DNA from: Arcanobacterium ihumii
Lineage (GTDB): Bacteria > Actinomycetota > Actinomycetes > Actinomycetales > Actinomycetaceae
DNA length: 64,000 bases
Assembly: GCF_900604515.1 (NCBI RefSeq)
Contig: NZ_UWOS01000001.1
Coordinates: 248,001-312,000, forward strand
Reading direction: 5' to 3'
The number at the start of each line of letters is the position of its first letter. Within the stretch, counting starts at the first letter, position 1. The notes beneath the pieces are model-generated. The model did no database searches and was not told where the DNA came from. It saw nothing but the letters and a program-made list of their open reading frames with translations. Position numbers and translations under genes: made by a program. Below are positions 27,251 to 36,966 of the stretch, piece after piece.

Positions 27251-29566
27251 ATGAGCATGTCTGATCATGTGACAACCCCTGACGACGACCACAAAGTTGA
27301 GGCACCTGTACCTTCCAAGAAAATTCGGCTGGGTGTCCTCACATCGGGTGGTGACGCTCAAGGAATGAATGCCGTGGTTCGCGCCGTCGTACGCACTGCC
27401 TTGCACGAAGGTGCCACTCCTTTTGCAATTCGAGAAGGCTGGAAAGGTGCTGTTTTTGGGGGCTCACTCATTCAAGAAATGACGTGGAGCGACGTATCAG
27501 GAATTTTGGCTGCAGGTGGAACGCACATCGGCACAGCGAGATGTGCAGAATTCCGCGAGCGCTCTGGAATCAAGCAAGCCGTCTTTAACCTTGTTCAACA
27601 CGGCATTGATCGCCTAGTAATCATCGGAGGAGATGGCACTCTATCTGGTGCCGATGAGCTTCGCGAACTTTGGCCCGAACTCTTGAAGGAACTCACCGAC
27701 GAAGGAGCCATTTCCTCTGAAGTCGCTGATCGCCACCAAAAACTTCATATCGCCGGTGTTGTTGGATCAATCGACAATGACTTGGTGGGAACCGATATGA
27801 CAATCGGAGCTGACTCAGCTCTGCACCGCATTATTGAAGCCCTCGACGCACTTTCTTCTACCGCGGCCTCTCACCAACGCACCTTTGTTATTGAGGTTAT
27901 GGGCAGGCGCTGCGGCTATCTAGCACTTATGAGCGCTATCGCCGGTGGCTGTGACTACGTATTTATTCCCGAACTTCCGCCTGAAGATGGCTGGGAAGAT
28001 GCCATGTGCGAAAAGCTCCGCACCGGTCGTGCCCACGGCCGTCGTGATTCGATGGTCATCGTCGCCGAAGGTGCCACCGATCGCTCAGGTAATCCGATCA
28101 CAGCCACAATGGTTAAAGACGTTTTGGAGCAAAAACTAGGTGAAGATGCTCGCGTTACGGCCCTCGGTCACGTTCAACGCGGTGGAACACCATCGGCCTA
28201 CGACCGCTGGATGCCTACGCTCTTGGGTTACACCGCAGCTCATGAAGTTATCACCGCTGGAGCGAAAAACGAGCCAGTTATTATTGGCACTCGGCGTAAT
28301 CGTTTAGTTCGTCTACCGATGATGGAAGCAATCAAAAACACTCGTGCAGTTAAGAACTACCTCTCACAGGGAAATTGGGATGCCGCAATCGAGGCTCGTG
28401 GCAAGGGCTACCGTGAGATGATCGAAATTTTCGAAACGATCTCTTCCCCTGATCCATCGCCACATCGTCCTTGGCCAACATCGCCTCGAGTAGCTATTAT
28501 CCACGCCGGAGGTCTCGCACCTGGAATGAACGCAGCCGCTAGAGCAGCTGTGAAACTTGGACTCGATCGCGGCTTTACAATGCTTGGAGTTGAGGGTGGC
28601 TTCCCAGGCTTACTTGAGAGCAAGGTTCGAGAGCTTAATTGGGGCGATGTAGAAGGATGGGTTGAAGACGGCGGTGCAGAGCTTGGTACGCGCCGCACGG
28701 TCGCAACCGTGGACCAGTTCTACCAATTGTCTCGGGGTATCGAAAACGCAGGTATCGATGCACTCGTTGTAATCGGCGGATTCAAGGGATATAAGGCCGT
28801 TTACGACATGGTTAGCGAACGTGATCGCTACCCTGCTTTCCGCATCCCGATTATCTGCGTCCCTGCCAGTATTGACAATAACCTTCCTGGTTCAGAGCTC
28901 GCTATTGGGGCAGACACCGCGTTGAATAACAACGCTCAGGTTTTAGATCGAATCAAGCAATCGGCGTCGGCATCTCAGCGTTGCTTCGTTGCCGAAACGA
29001 TGGGACGACGTTGTGGTTACCTAGCATTGATGAGTGCAATTACCACCGGCGCGGAGCAAGTTTACCTATCCGAAACCGGAATTACGTTACCTCAACTTGC
29101 ACAAGATACCAAACGTATGATCAATGCCTTTAAGGGCGGTCGCAATCTGTATCTGGTAGTGAGGAATGAAGATGCATCCGAGTACTATACAACGGATTTC
29201 ATTTCACGCATTTTCGAAGAAGAAGGTGGCGGCCTTTTCGACGTACGCTCTTCGATTCTCGGGCATATGCAACAGGGTGGAAACCCGACACCGTTTGATC
29301 GTACCTTGGCTGTACGCATGATGAAAACGGCGATGGATTCGCTTAATGAACAGCTAACCCATGGGAAAGATGGTGCAATGCATGTGGGCCAGCACGACGG
29401 TTTGATCCAAGCATTCCCGGTTTCACATATGACCGATTTGATTGATATGGAGTCGCGCCTACCCTACGATCCCTGGTGGCAGAATCTCAAGGATATCCTC
29501 TATGTGATGGCTGATCCGACTTTTGACAAAGAACTCGAGCATTTGTCTTTGGTGATCGATAAATAA
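27251..29566 (+). CDS. Fused, eukaryote-type 6-phosphofructokinase
   Basis: 771 residues, about twice the 320-residue bacterial enzyme. Two complete PFK folds are joined in one chain: N-half about 25-390, C-half about 410-771. The N-half has TSGGDAQGMN (32-41), IGGDGT (125-130), catalytic GSIDNDLVGTD (172-182), EVMGRRCGY and GHVQRGGTPSAYDR. The C-half has HAGGLAPGMN (418-427), VIGGFKGY, a degenerate ASIDNNLPGSE (539 on; catalytic Asp to Asn), ETMGRRCGY and GHMQQGGNPTPFDR. This pairing of a catalytic and a degenerate half, with the linker VRLPMMEAIK...EARGKGYREM, is the animal/fungal PFK-1 plan. Start chosen at the ATG after AAGGAG; eight upstream codons are unsupported. Catalyses fructose 6-phosphate phosphorylation; the C-half may serve as allosteric site. 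Confidence 0.93.
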   Translation: MSMSDHVTTPDDDHKVEAPVPSKKIRLGVLTSGGDAQGMNAVVRAVVRTALHEGATPFAIREGWKGAVFGGSLIQEMTWSDVSGILAAGGTHIGTARCAEFRERSGIKQAVFNLVQHGIDRLVIIGGDGTLSGADELRELWPELLKELTDEGAISSEVADRHQKLHIAGVVGSIDNDLVGTDMTIGADSALHRIIEALDALSSTAASHQRTFVIEVMGRRCGYLALMSAIAGGCDYVFIPELPPEDGWEDAMCEKLRTGRAHGRRDSMVIVAEGATDRSGNPITATMVKDVLEQKLGEDARVTALGHVQRGGTPSAYDRWMPTLLGYTAAHEVITAGAKNEPVIIGTRRNRLVRLPMMEAIKNTRAVKNYLSQGNWDAAIEARGKGYREMIEIFETISSPDPSPHRPWPTSPRVAIIHAGGLAPGMNAAARAAVKLGLDRGFTMLGVEGGFPGLLESKVRELNWGDVEGWVEDGGAELGTRRTVATVDQFYQLSRGIENAGIDALVVIGGFKGYKAVYDMVSERDRYPAFRIPIICVPASIDNNLPGSELAIGADTALNNNAQVLDRIKQSASASQRCFVAETMGRRCGYLALMSAITTGAEQVYLSETGITLPQLAQDTKRMINAFKGGRNLYLVVRNEDASEYYTTDFISRIFEEEGGGLFDVRSSILGHMQQGGNPTPFDRTLAVRMMKTAMDSLNEQLTHGKDGAMHVGQHDGLIQAFPVSHMTDLIDMESRLPYDPWWQNLKDILYVMADPTFDKELEHLSLVIDK

Positions 29567-29590
29567 AATCGGTGCTACGAAGGCGATACC

Positions 29591-30886
29591 TCAGTCCTCG
29601 GTCTTCGGCGCTGTATCTTCTTTGACGATCTCTGCATAGACGCGGTCGATCCTGCGCTGATCCATTTCACGAACAGTAAAGCGTACACCGTCTAGATCCA
29701 CCTGATCGCCGACTTCAGGCATTCTGCCTAGTTCGTTGACGATAAATCCGCCAAGGGTATCAAAGGGCCCTTCCGGTAGCTCAAGGTTAATGTACTTATT
29801 AACCTCTGCACGTCCGAGCAAGCCCGATACTTCACCACCCGCAGTAATCTCTACCATTGCTGGGGCTGCAGTATCGTATTCGTCTTGGATCTCACCCACG
29901 AATTCTTCGACCACGTCTTCGATCGTAACAAGACCATCCGTGCCGCCATATTCATCAACGATAATTGCAAGGTGTGCATTTTGATTGCGCATCTCCGTAA
30001 GTGCAGCAAGTACAGGTTTTCCCTCTGGGAAGAAAATAACTGGGCGCACGATGTCTCGTACAGTGCGGATCTTTGCATCCGGTGCAATAAGGTCTCGGAT
30101 GTGAATAAAACCGATTACTTCATCGTCATTAGAATTATCGCGAACTGGGTAGCGCGAATGTTCGAGTTCGTTAACTATTTCCTGGACTTCCGAAATCGAA
30201 GCACCGGCATCGAGGAAATCGACTTCGGTTCGTGGCGTCATCACTTCTTCAACGGACCGGGTTCCAACCGAAAGCAAGTCCACCACCATTGAGCGCTCAG
30301 TTTCCGGGATCGCTTCGTAGCCCGCAACATAGGTGCGCAGCTCGTCTGCATCCATTTCCTCGCGTTTCTCGTTCGGATCTCGACCAAAGAGGCGTAGCAC
30401 CACATTCGTTGAGAGTCCCAAGAACCAAATTACTGGACGCAAAAGCGCGGTGATGATACTCAGTGGATAGGCAACTACCAAAGAAAATGCCTCTGCGCTT
30501 TGCATGGCGAGGCGCTTTGGCACCAGCTCTCCGAACACAATCGACAGATATGAAATAAAGATCGTGGTGACCACAAACGCCGTCGTTGAAGCGGCTCCCG
30601 TGCTCATATAGTTTTCGAGCCACGGCACAATCTGTGGTGCGATCTCGGCGGCTCCAAATGATGCAGAGAAGAAACCAGCTAATGTAACACCGACTTGAAC
30701 CGCCGAAAGGAAGCGATTCGAATCGGCAGTTAGATCTTGGATCTTTTTACCCGCCCGCGAGCGCAGTGCAATCGATTCAATCTGGGTGTCGCGAAGTGAA
30801 ACCAAGGCCATTTCCGAGGCTGCGAAAAACGCCCCCACCAGTGTAAAGACTAGGACGAAAAGAATATTCGTTAGAAGCGGATTCAC
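29591..30886 (-). CDS. CNNM/CorC-HlyC family transporter
   Basis: 431 residues. DUF21/CNNM transmembrane domain 1-185 with three to four helices and the loop FFAASEMALVSL near 20, a CBS pair about 200-325 (MTPRTEVDFLD, IVDEYGGTDGLVTIEDVVEE), and a C-terminal CorC_HlyC domain (about 340-420, LGGFIVNELGRMPEVGDQV). The family includes Mg2+/Co2+ exporters and was once called hemolysin C; there is no evidence for a toxin here. The start is GTG within a GTGA overlap with the DUF3017 gene. The gene converges on pfkA with only 24 nt between stops and no hairpin. Confidence 0.91.
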   Translation of the reverse strand: MNPLLTNILFVLVFTLVGAFFAASEMALVSLRDTQIESIALRSRAGKKIQDLTADSNRFLSAVQVGVTLAGFFSASFGAAEIAPQIVPWLENYMSTGAASTTAFVVTTIFISYLSIVFGELVPKRLAMQSAEAFSLVVAYPLSIITALLRPVIWFLGLSTNVVLRLFGRDPNEKREEMDADELRTYVAGYEAIPETERSMVVDLLSVGTRSVEEVMTPRTEVDFLDAGASISEVQEIVNELEHSRYPVRDNSNDDEVIGFIHIRDLIAPDAKIRTVRDIVRPVIFFPEGKPVLAALTEMRNQNAHLAIIVDEYGGTDGLVTIEDVVEEFVGEIQDEYDTAAPAMVEITAGGEVSGLLGRAEVNKYINLELPEGPFDTLGGFIVNELGRMPEVGDQVDLDGVRFTVREMDQRRIDRVYAEIVKEDTAPKTED

Positions 30887-31167
30887 ATTACCCCCGTATT
30901 ATTTAAGATGTTGGGAGTATCTCCCCACATCCCAAAGTAGGCCACAGCTGCAGCTAGCACGCACAGCGTTAAGACATCGATGAAAGTCGAGCGAATGCAA
31001 GGAACTAGATGGTTGAATTTACTCACCCGCACTCCTGCAAACACAAAGAGTGCTCCAGCCAGCACAAATGCAGCTGTTTGAACACCAACGATGATACCGA
31101 CGACTAACACAAGTGCAAGCACACCGAGCATCACAACATAATAACCAACCGGGGGTAAGCCTTTCAC
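30883..31167 (-). CDS. DUF3017-like small membrane protein
   Basis: 94 residues with three hydrophobic stretches (about 8-27, 30-50, 62-80) and a short polar linker RVSKFNHLVPCIRS. DUF3017 proteins usually sit after purH/folD in actinobacteria, exactly the position seen here downstream of purH (25-nt gap), so the family call is supported by synteny and topology, not by a diagnostic motif. Start is GTG; a TAAAGT six bases upstream suggests a leaderless transcript in addition to read-through. Function unknown. Confidence 0.66.
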   Translation of the reverse strand: MKGLPPVGYYVVMLGVLALVLVVGIIVGVQTAAFVLAGALFVFAGVRVSKFNHLVPCIRSTFIDVLTLCVLAAAVAYFGMWGDTPNILNNTGVM

Positions 31168-31173
31168 ACTTCT

Positions 31174-31179
31174 ACTTTA
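31174..31179 (-). promoter_or_regulatory. -10-like element of the DUF3017 gene
   Basis: TAAAGT, then AGAAGT, then GTG. Lies in the 24-nt purH-DUF3017 spacer; no clear -35. Confidence 0.3.
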
Positions 31180-31191
31180 TATGTTTCGCCC

Positions 31192-32811
31192 TCAGTGCGC
31201 GAAGTGCCTAGCGCCGGTAAGGTACATCGTCACACCGGCCTCTTGCGCTGCTTTGATAACTTCCTCATCACGAATCGATCCACCTGGTTGCACGACGGCC
31301 CGCACCCCCGCGTCCGCTAGCACTTGAAATCCATCCACGAATGGAAAGAACGCATCTGAGGCTGCAACCGCACCGCGAGCACGCTCGGGGAGCACCGTCG
31401 GCGACCCTATAGCACTCTGGGCACCACCTGCGGTATCGACGTCGCTCTCAACAGCTATCCCTAAAGTATTTGCACGCTCAACCGAAAGTCGGCAGGAATC
31501 AACCCGGTTAACCTGCCCCATACCTATTCCTACCGTAGCGCCGTCATTGGCGAGCAAAATGGCGTTAGACCGTACGGAACGGATTGCACGCCATGCGAAT
31601 TCAAGATCGCGGAGAGTAGCTTCATCTGCCGGAGCACCTGCAACAAGCTGCCAGTTCTTAGCCGCATCTCCAGGAGCATTGATACAATCACGCTCTTGGA
31701 CCAATAAACCACCAGAAATTTCCTTATGGTCAAAGGTGGGTGCTTCGGGTTGTACCTTCAAAATACGAAGGTTTTTCTTCGTCTGAAGCATCTGCAGAGC
31801 AGCGTCTTCAAAGCTAGGAGCAGCAATGACTTCGGTAAAAATTGGCTTAACTTGCTGTGCCATCTCCAAGGTTACTTCGCGATTTGCAGCAATCACTCCC
31901 CCGTATGCAGACTGTGGATCACAGGCGTGGGCGCGCTGATGAGCTTGCGCGATCGAATCTGCGATCGCTACACCACACGGATTGGCATGCTTAACTACAG
32001 CAACCGCCGGTTCACTATGGTCATATGCTGCCCTAATAGCTGCATCAACGTCTTGGTAATTGTTATAGGACATCTCTTTGCCACCGAGTTGAACCGCGTG
32101 AGCAAGTCCAGTTGTTGATCCGGTACGAGTATATAGAACAGCCTTCTGATGAGGGTTTTCGCCGTAACGCAGATCGGCTTTCTTGATCCAAGCACCGCCG
32201 ACGTATTCCGGCGATTCGTTTCCAAGGAGCTGCTTGGATGTCCACTGGGCAACAGCTGCATCGTACTGAGCTGTGTGAGCAAAGGCTGCAGATGCAAGAC
32301 GACGACGATCAGCATCGTCAAAACCGCCATTTTGAACTGCATGAACGACGTTTGCATACATGGTCGGATCGACGACGACGGCAACCGATCTATGATTCTT
32401 GGCTGCTGCGCGAATCATAGTTGGACCACCGATGTCGATTTGCTCGATACACTCGGCAATCGTAGATCCCGCAGCCACTGTTTCTTGAAACGGGTAGAGA
32501 TTAACAACAACCAAGTCAATTGGGCTGATTCCCAGCTCAAGCATCTGAGAACGATGCGATTCAAGCTCACGGTTTGCAAGAATTCCACCGTGAATCATCG
32601 GATGAAGCGTCTTTACTCGACCATCGAAGCACTCCGGGAATTTAGTAATATCTGGCACTGCGGTGACTGGGAGTCCGGCGTCTGCAATCACTGCAGCCGT
32701 GGAACCGGTAGAAATAATCTCACATCCCGAATCAACCAACGCTTTTGCTAAATCAATAATTCCGTCCTTGTAGTAGACCGAAAGAATTGCGCGTTTAAAC
32801 GGGATCTTCAT
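31192..32811 (-). CDS. purH: AICAR formyltransferase/IMP cyclohydrolase
   Basis: 539 residues from the ATG ([12 protein letters not shown]) after GAGGAG; a 17-codon extension upstream is unsupported. IMP cyclohydrolase domain about 1-200 ([38 protein letters not shown]), AICAR transformylase domain 210-539 with the catalytic Lys-His in [11 protein letters not shown] near 272 and DAFFPFVDG near the end. Uses 10-formyl-THF, linking it to the ZTP-controlled glyA-folD pair. perM lies 81 nt upstream; purN, which usually stands between perM and purH in actinobacteria, is absent. Confidence 0.95.
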   Translation of the reverse strand: MKIPFKRAILSVYYKDGIIDLAKALVDSGCEIISTGSTAAVIADAGLPVTAVPDITKFPECFDGRVKTLHPMIHGGILANRELESHRSQMLELGISPIDLVVVNLYPFQETVAAGSTIAECIEQIDIGGPTMIRAAAKNHRSVAVVVDPTMYANVVHAVQNGGFDDADRRRLASAAFAHTAQYDAAVAQWTSKQLLGNESPEYVGGAWIKKADLRYGENPHQKAVLYTRTGSTTGLAHAVQLGGKEMSYNNYQDVDAAIRAAYDHSEPAVAVVKHANPCGVAIADSIAQAHQRAHACDPQSAYGGVIAANREVTLEMAQQVKPIFTEVIAAPSFEDAALQMLQTKKNLRILKVQPEAPTFDHKEISGGLLVQERDCINAPGDAAKNWQLVAGAPADEATLRDLEFAWRAIRSVRSNAILLANDGATVGIGMGQVNRVDSCRLSVERANTLGIAVESDVDTAGGAQSAIGSPTVLPERARGAVAASDAFFPFVDGFQVLADAGVRAVVQPGGSIRDEEVIKAAQEAGVTMYLTGARHFAH

Positions 32812-32892
32812 AAAATTTCTCCTCAAATTTGGTCGAGCACAAATGGCCGGTTGCCTCGGCATTGCCTACTCTCCCAGTCTATGAAGTTTACG

Positions 32893-34470
32893 TTAGCTCT
32901 CGCTGGACGTCTCAGGTTCCATACCAGCATCCGTACTTTTTTCTTTCAAATTATGAGACGTTTCTGCGGATGTTTCTTGTGATGCTGTTGCCGTGTCATC
33001 CAACAACGGTGTTTCATTTTTATTGCCCATGTCTCCCACCAACTCATGTCTCGGCTGAAAACCACGATCCGATAGGCCACCATCGCCAGAAGCGGATGGC
33101 GCAACAGTTTCAGATGCACCAACGGACCCTTCTCGCTGTTCATCTTGCGAAACTGAAGCGACGTCGTCGGCAGGATTAACGACGTCCTTAGGTGCTTCTT
33201 TTTCCTTACTATTCTTAGCGAAAATCTTCTTTGATATACCGCGCTCTCCCAGCCGCTTCACCGACTGCTGCGAGGAGCTGGAAAATGAACGAATAGTGAT
33301 GATTGTTTCTGGATGGGCAAGAAGCGCTGATGCCAAGAACGGAAGCACAGCCACAAGGAGCGCATAACCTAGAACCAATGCGGGTTCAGATCCGAATTGA
33401 GCCATTCTGCCTGGACCGATACTTCCAGACCCAAAGAGTGCGGTCAGAGCACAGATCACTACAAAAACCAAGCTCGCGATAACCGAATTGCGAAGAACGT
33501 CGAGTTGATCCTCATGAGGTTGAGGTTCAGAACTATCTGAGTGACGATCGGCAGTGACACCCTTTTTCGTGAGTTTAGCAAGGGACAAATGCCTAGTGTT
33601 CAGTACACCGAGCACTGCATAGAAAAGAATCGGAAGAATGATGAGCCAGCCAGTTCCAGCACCATAGCTTGGCAGCGCACCGAACACTGGAATAGCCGGC
33701 AGCGGAGCAACCGTATTCCCCATGATTGAAAATGAAGTACCCACACCTGCAGAAAAACCTGCTCCAAGCAGCCAAGCAGTGGTCCAGAAAAGATAAGTTG
33801 GCAGGTAAATGAGCTGTATAAGTACTAGACCGGAGATCCCAATAGCAGTTTGGAAATAGGAAGCGTTAATTTCAGCGATTTTCCCGAAACCCACTATGAA
33901 AGCAGTAACGAAGGTAAGCGTCGTAATGACTCCGGTGCCGATGAGCAGGGTACGAATTCGTGGCCATGCCTGTTCTACATAAGTCCACCACGGTAGCGGA
34001 ACAAGGAGATTTTCTCTACCGGCAATGATCGAAACCAATGCAAAGAGCAGGGATGCACCGATAATCGCAATCCACCACGGCCCTGATGCAACGGATACTA
34101 ATCCGATAATACTAACTGTGATAGCCGTAAAAAGAATGGTTAAACCAACGTCAATCCAGTCCAATACGCGGCATTTGCGCAAAGCAATGTAGGCTGAGAA
34201 CAAGATGATCCCAGTAAAGAGCGTTGGCATTAAAGACAGCATTCCATCCCCGACGGCGATATGCGCACCGAACGAAATTAACCACCATTGAGTGCCAAAC
34301 CGCGCTGCGTCACTCCAAGCAATTTCCCCAAGGAGCGGCGAAGAAGCCGTTATTGCATAGAAAAATATCGTGCAGAGAACTGCGCCCAGCCACGTGAAAA
34401 CTAGTGACTGGTTTACCGCACGAAAAATCGGAAATATGGAATTGAGATCAATGGTCTTTTCTTGCATCAC
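32893..34470 (-). CDS. PerM-like (DUF6350) membrane protein
   Basis: 525 residues with about ten hydrophobic helices through residue 390, then a Glu/Ser/Asp-rich cytoplasmic tail (about 395-525). Its place between sucD and purH matches M. tuberculosis PerM (Rv0955, between sucD and purN), a membrane protein needed for division/persistence, and the WISTXXGAHIAVG-like segment WWLISFGAHIAVGDG near 62 fits the family. The identification rests mainly on synteny and topology. Start: GTG at 34470 directly before an ATG at 34467; neither has a clear ribosome binding site. The long acidic tail differs from mycobacterial PerM. Confidence 0.73.
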   Translation of the reverse strand: MMQEKTIDLNSIFPIFRAVNQSLVFTWLGAVLCTIFFYAITASSPLLGEIAWSDAARFGTQWWLISFGAHIAVGDGMLSLMPTLFTGIILFSAYIALRKCRVLDWIDVGLTILFTAITVSIIGLVSVASGPWWIAIIGASLLFALVSIIAGRENLLVPLPWWTYVEQAWPRIRTLLIGTGVITTLTFVTAFIVGFGKIAEINASYFQTAIGISGLVLIQLIYLPTYLFWTTAWLLGAGFSAGVGTSFSIMGNTVAPLPAIPVFGALPSYGAGTGWLIILPILFYAVLGVLNTRHLSLAKLTKKGVTADRHSDSSEPQPHEDQLDVLRNSVIASLVFVVICALTALFGSGSIGPGRMAQFGSEPALVLGYALLVAVLPFLASALLAHPETIITIRSFSSSSQQSVKRLGERGISKKIFAKNSKEKEAPKDVVNPADDVASVSQDEQREGSVGASETVAPSASGDGGLSDRGFQPRHELVGDMGNKNETPLLDDTATASQETSAETSHNLKEKSTDAGMEPETSSES

Positions 34471-34559
34471 TCTAATAATTTCGCACGGTTGCGCGTTTCC
34501 TAAGAAGGAACAATGGTGTGTTGCTCTCAGGTTAAGAAATACTACGTTTAAAGAGAAGC

Positions 34560-34601
34560 AGGGTGGGGTACTTCAACTTTGCTGTTGAAGTACCCCACCC
34601 T
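34560..34601 (-). terminator. Palindromic terminator after sucCD
   Basis: Perfect 18-bp arms AGGGTGGGGTACTTCAAC and complement with a 6-nt loop (TTTGCT), 104 nt after the sucD stop and upstream of perM. Confidence 0.78.
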
Positions 34602-34704
34602 AAGCTAATTTCAGACCAAAGTAGCTTTTCATGTGTGAAAGAAACAATTACTTCTTAGAAAATGTTCCCCTGACGAAGCCTCTATGCGCATTGATCGTTA
34701 AACT

Positions 34705-35628
34705 TTAGCGATTCTTAAGAATCTCACGCGCTAAGTTCGCTGTTTCAGTTGGAGTCTTTCCAACCCTAACACCAACCGCTTCCAAAGCATCCTTCTTCGC
34801 TGCTGCAGTGCCTGACGAACCTGAGACGATTGCGCCCGCATGACCCATCGTCTTTCCTTCAGGTGCGGTAAATCCAGCTACGTAGCCAACCACTGGCTTC
34901 GTAACATTATCCTTAATGAAGGATGCCGCACGTTCCTCAGCGTCACCACCAATTTCACCGATCATTACGATGAGCTCGGTATCTGGATCTGCTTCGAATG
35001 CCTTAAGTGCATCAATATGAGTAGTTCCAATAACTGGATCTCCACCGATTCCGATGCATGTAGTGAAGCCAATATCTGACAGTTCGTACATCATCTGGTA
35101 GGTCAAAGTACCAGACTTGGAAACCAATCCGATCTTTCCCGGGCCCGTGATATCAGGAGGCGTGATTCCAACATTAGACTGAGCAGGTGAAATAATTCCC
35201 GGACAATTTGGTCCGATGAGCTGCACCCCGTGGTTATTTGCATAGGTGAAGAATTCTGCCGCGTCCTTAACAGGGATACCTTCGGTGATTACTACTACGA
35301 GTCGCATACCTGCATCAACAGCTTCATATACTGCAGCTTTTGCAAATGCCGGCGGAACGAAGATTACCGATACTTCTGCTCCCGTTGCCTCTTTAGCCTC
35401 AGCAACTGTTCCGTAAACCGGAATAGACACTACCCCAGCACTACGATTTTCTTTGCCGTATCCGATTGGCTCTACGTCAAACTCAACCGCGGTGCCTGCC
35501 TTATGCGGATTGGTTCCTGCCACAATCTTTGTTCCTGCGCCAAGCATACGGCGTGTGTGCTTGGATCCTTCGGATCCCGTCATACCTTGGACGATTACTT
35601 TGTCGTTTTCAAATAAGAAAATTGCCAT
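34705..35628 (-). CDS. sucD: Succinyl-CoA synthetase alpha subunit
   Basis: 307 residues. CoA-binding Rossmann domain ([17 protein letters not shown] near 14), ligase domain with [10 protein letters not shown] near 139, and the phosphohistidine in [10 protein letters not shown] near 261. Pairs with SucC to interconvert succinyl-CoA and succinate with NTP formation. It begins 15 nt after sucC. ATG start after GTAGAAAACA, a weak site, so coupling to sucC is likely. A hairpin terminator follows. Confidence 0.95.
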   Translation of the reverse strand: MAIFLFENDKVIVQGMTGSEGSKHTRRMLGAGTKIVAGTNPHKAGTAVEFDVEPIGYGKENRSAGVVSIPVYGTVAEAKEATGAEVSVIFVPPAFAKAAVYEAVDAGMRLVVVITEGIPVKDAAEFFTYANNHGVQLIGPNCPGIISPAQSNVGITPPDITGPGKIGLVSKSGTLTYQMMYELSDIGFTTCIGIGGDPVIGTTHIDALKAFEADPDTELIVMIGEIGGDAEERAASFIKDNVTKPVVGYVAGFTAPEGKTMGHAGAIVSGSSGTAAAKKDALEAVGVRVGKTPTETANLAREILKNR

Positions 35629-35643
35629 TGTTTTCTACAACCC

Positions 35644-36816
35644 CTACTTTGCAGCTAGTTCGGCAGCCTTAGCAGCGGCGCCGTCCATCGTCTCAACCAC
35701 AGTCACAAGTGGGTGGTTTGCCTGTGCCAAGATTTCTCGACCACGTTCAACATTGTTTCCATCAAGGCGAACAACAATTGGTTTCTTTGCTTCATCACCC
35801 AAAATTTCCAAGGCTTTAACGATGCCGTTTGCAACTTCGTCACAAGCGGTGATACCACCGAAAACATTGACGAAAACCGAGCGAACGTCGTCGTCGTTTA
35901 AAATAACATCTAGACCGTTAGACATCACGGTGGCATTTGCGCCGCCTCCGATATCGAGGAAGTTTGCTGGTCCTACTCCGTATTGTTCACCGGCGTAAGC
36001 AACGACATCGAGCGTGGACATCACCAAACCAGCGCCATTTCCGATGATTCCGACCTGGCCTCCGTCGAGCTTAACGTAATTCAGACCCAGCGCCTTTGCC
36101 TTCGCTTCCAAAGGATTCTCGGTCGCTTTGTCCACCAGCGCGCAGTGTCCTTCTTGGCGGAAACGAGCGTTGTCGTCCACGGTGACCTTGCCATCAAGCG
36201 CAATAATCTCGCCGGATCCAGTTTGAACGAGCGGATTAACTTCGACTAATGTTGCGTCTTCACCCGTGTAGACATCCCATAGCTTCTGAATAACAGGGAC
36301 TATCTTTGCTCCAAGTTCACCGCCGAAACCCGCTTCGGCAACAATTTCTTCCGCCTTAGCTTGGTCAATCCCGATCTGTGGATCAACTGGCACCTTGGCA
36401 AGTGCTTCAGGGCGTTCTACGGCTAGTTTCTCAATCTCCATTCCGCCTTCCTTTGAGCACATCGCAAGGTAGCGGCGTTCGGACCGATCTAAGAGCACCG
36501 AGAAGTAATACTCTTCGGTAATATCAGCGCCAGCGGCAATAAGAACCTTGCCAACAGTATGACCCTTGATATCCATGCCGAGAATTTCATTGGCTTTTTC
36601 GCGAGCTTCGTCTACTGAGCACGCAAGCTTTACGCCTCCAGCTTTTCCTCGTCCACCGGTCTTTACCTGAGCTTTAACGACCACAAGTTCGCCGTTACGA
36701 AGAAGCTCTTCTGCCGCTTGCGCAGCCTCATCCGGCGTGGAGGCAACGATTCCATCCAAAACCGGAACATCATATTTCGCGAAAAGTTCGCGAGCTTGGT
36801 ACTCGTACAGATCCAC
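35644..36816 (-). CDS. sucC: Succinyl-CoA synthetase beta subunit
   Basis: 390 residues from GTG ([12 protein letters not shown]) after GGAAGGA; the 15-codon upstream stretch is unsupported. ATP-grasp domain with [18 protein letters not shown] near 41, the nucleotide-side [18 protein letters not shown] near 204 (metal/phosphate) and the C-terminal [19 protein letters not shown] near 311 that contacts the phosphohistidine loop of SucD. Order pcrA-sucC-sucD-perM-purH is shared with mycobacteria. The 150-nt region to pcrA contains its promoter. Confidence 0.95.
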   Translation of the reverse strand: MDLYEYQARELFAKYDVPVLDGIVASTPDEAAQAAEELLRNGELVVVKAQVKTGGRGKAGGVKLACSVDEAREKANEILGMDIKGHTVGKVLIAAGADITEEYYFSVLLDRSERRYLAMCSKEGGMEIEKLAVERPEALAKVPVDPQIGIDQAKAEEIVAEAGFGGELGAKIVPVIQKLWDVYTGEDATLVEVNPLVQTGSGEIIALDGKVTVDDNARFRQEGHCALVDKATENPLEAKAKALGLNYVKLDGGQVGIIGNGAGLVMSTLDVVAYAGEQYGVGPANFLDIGGGANATVMSNGLDVILNDDDVRSVFVNVFGGITACDEVANGIVKALEILGDEAKKPIVVRLDGNNVERGREILAQANHPLVTVVETMDGAAAKAAELAAK

Positions 36817-36966
36817 GGATAATCCTTCCGATTGACAACGTGTCTCAACGATGAGACTCACCTCTGAGTTTAACCGTTCAACACTTAAAGCTTAGGACTT
36901 TTCGCCTAGAGAGTGAGAGTTTTCCCAAATTTTGCAACAACGCCTTTCGAAATTCGAGTCTATTCC

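Noticed and set aside
29591-30886. Hemolysin annotation of the CNNM/CorC protein
   Set aside because: The HlyC label is historical; CNNM plus CBS plus CorC domains indicate a metal transport family, not a toxin.
32149-32751. 200-codon + strand frame inside purH
   Set aside because: Cys/Asn-rich antisense translation of purH; no start signal, no family motif.
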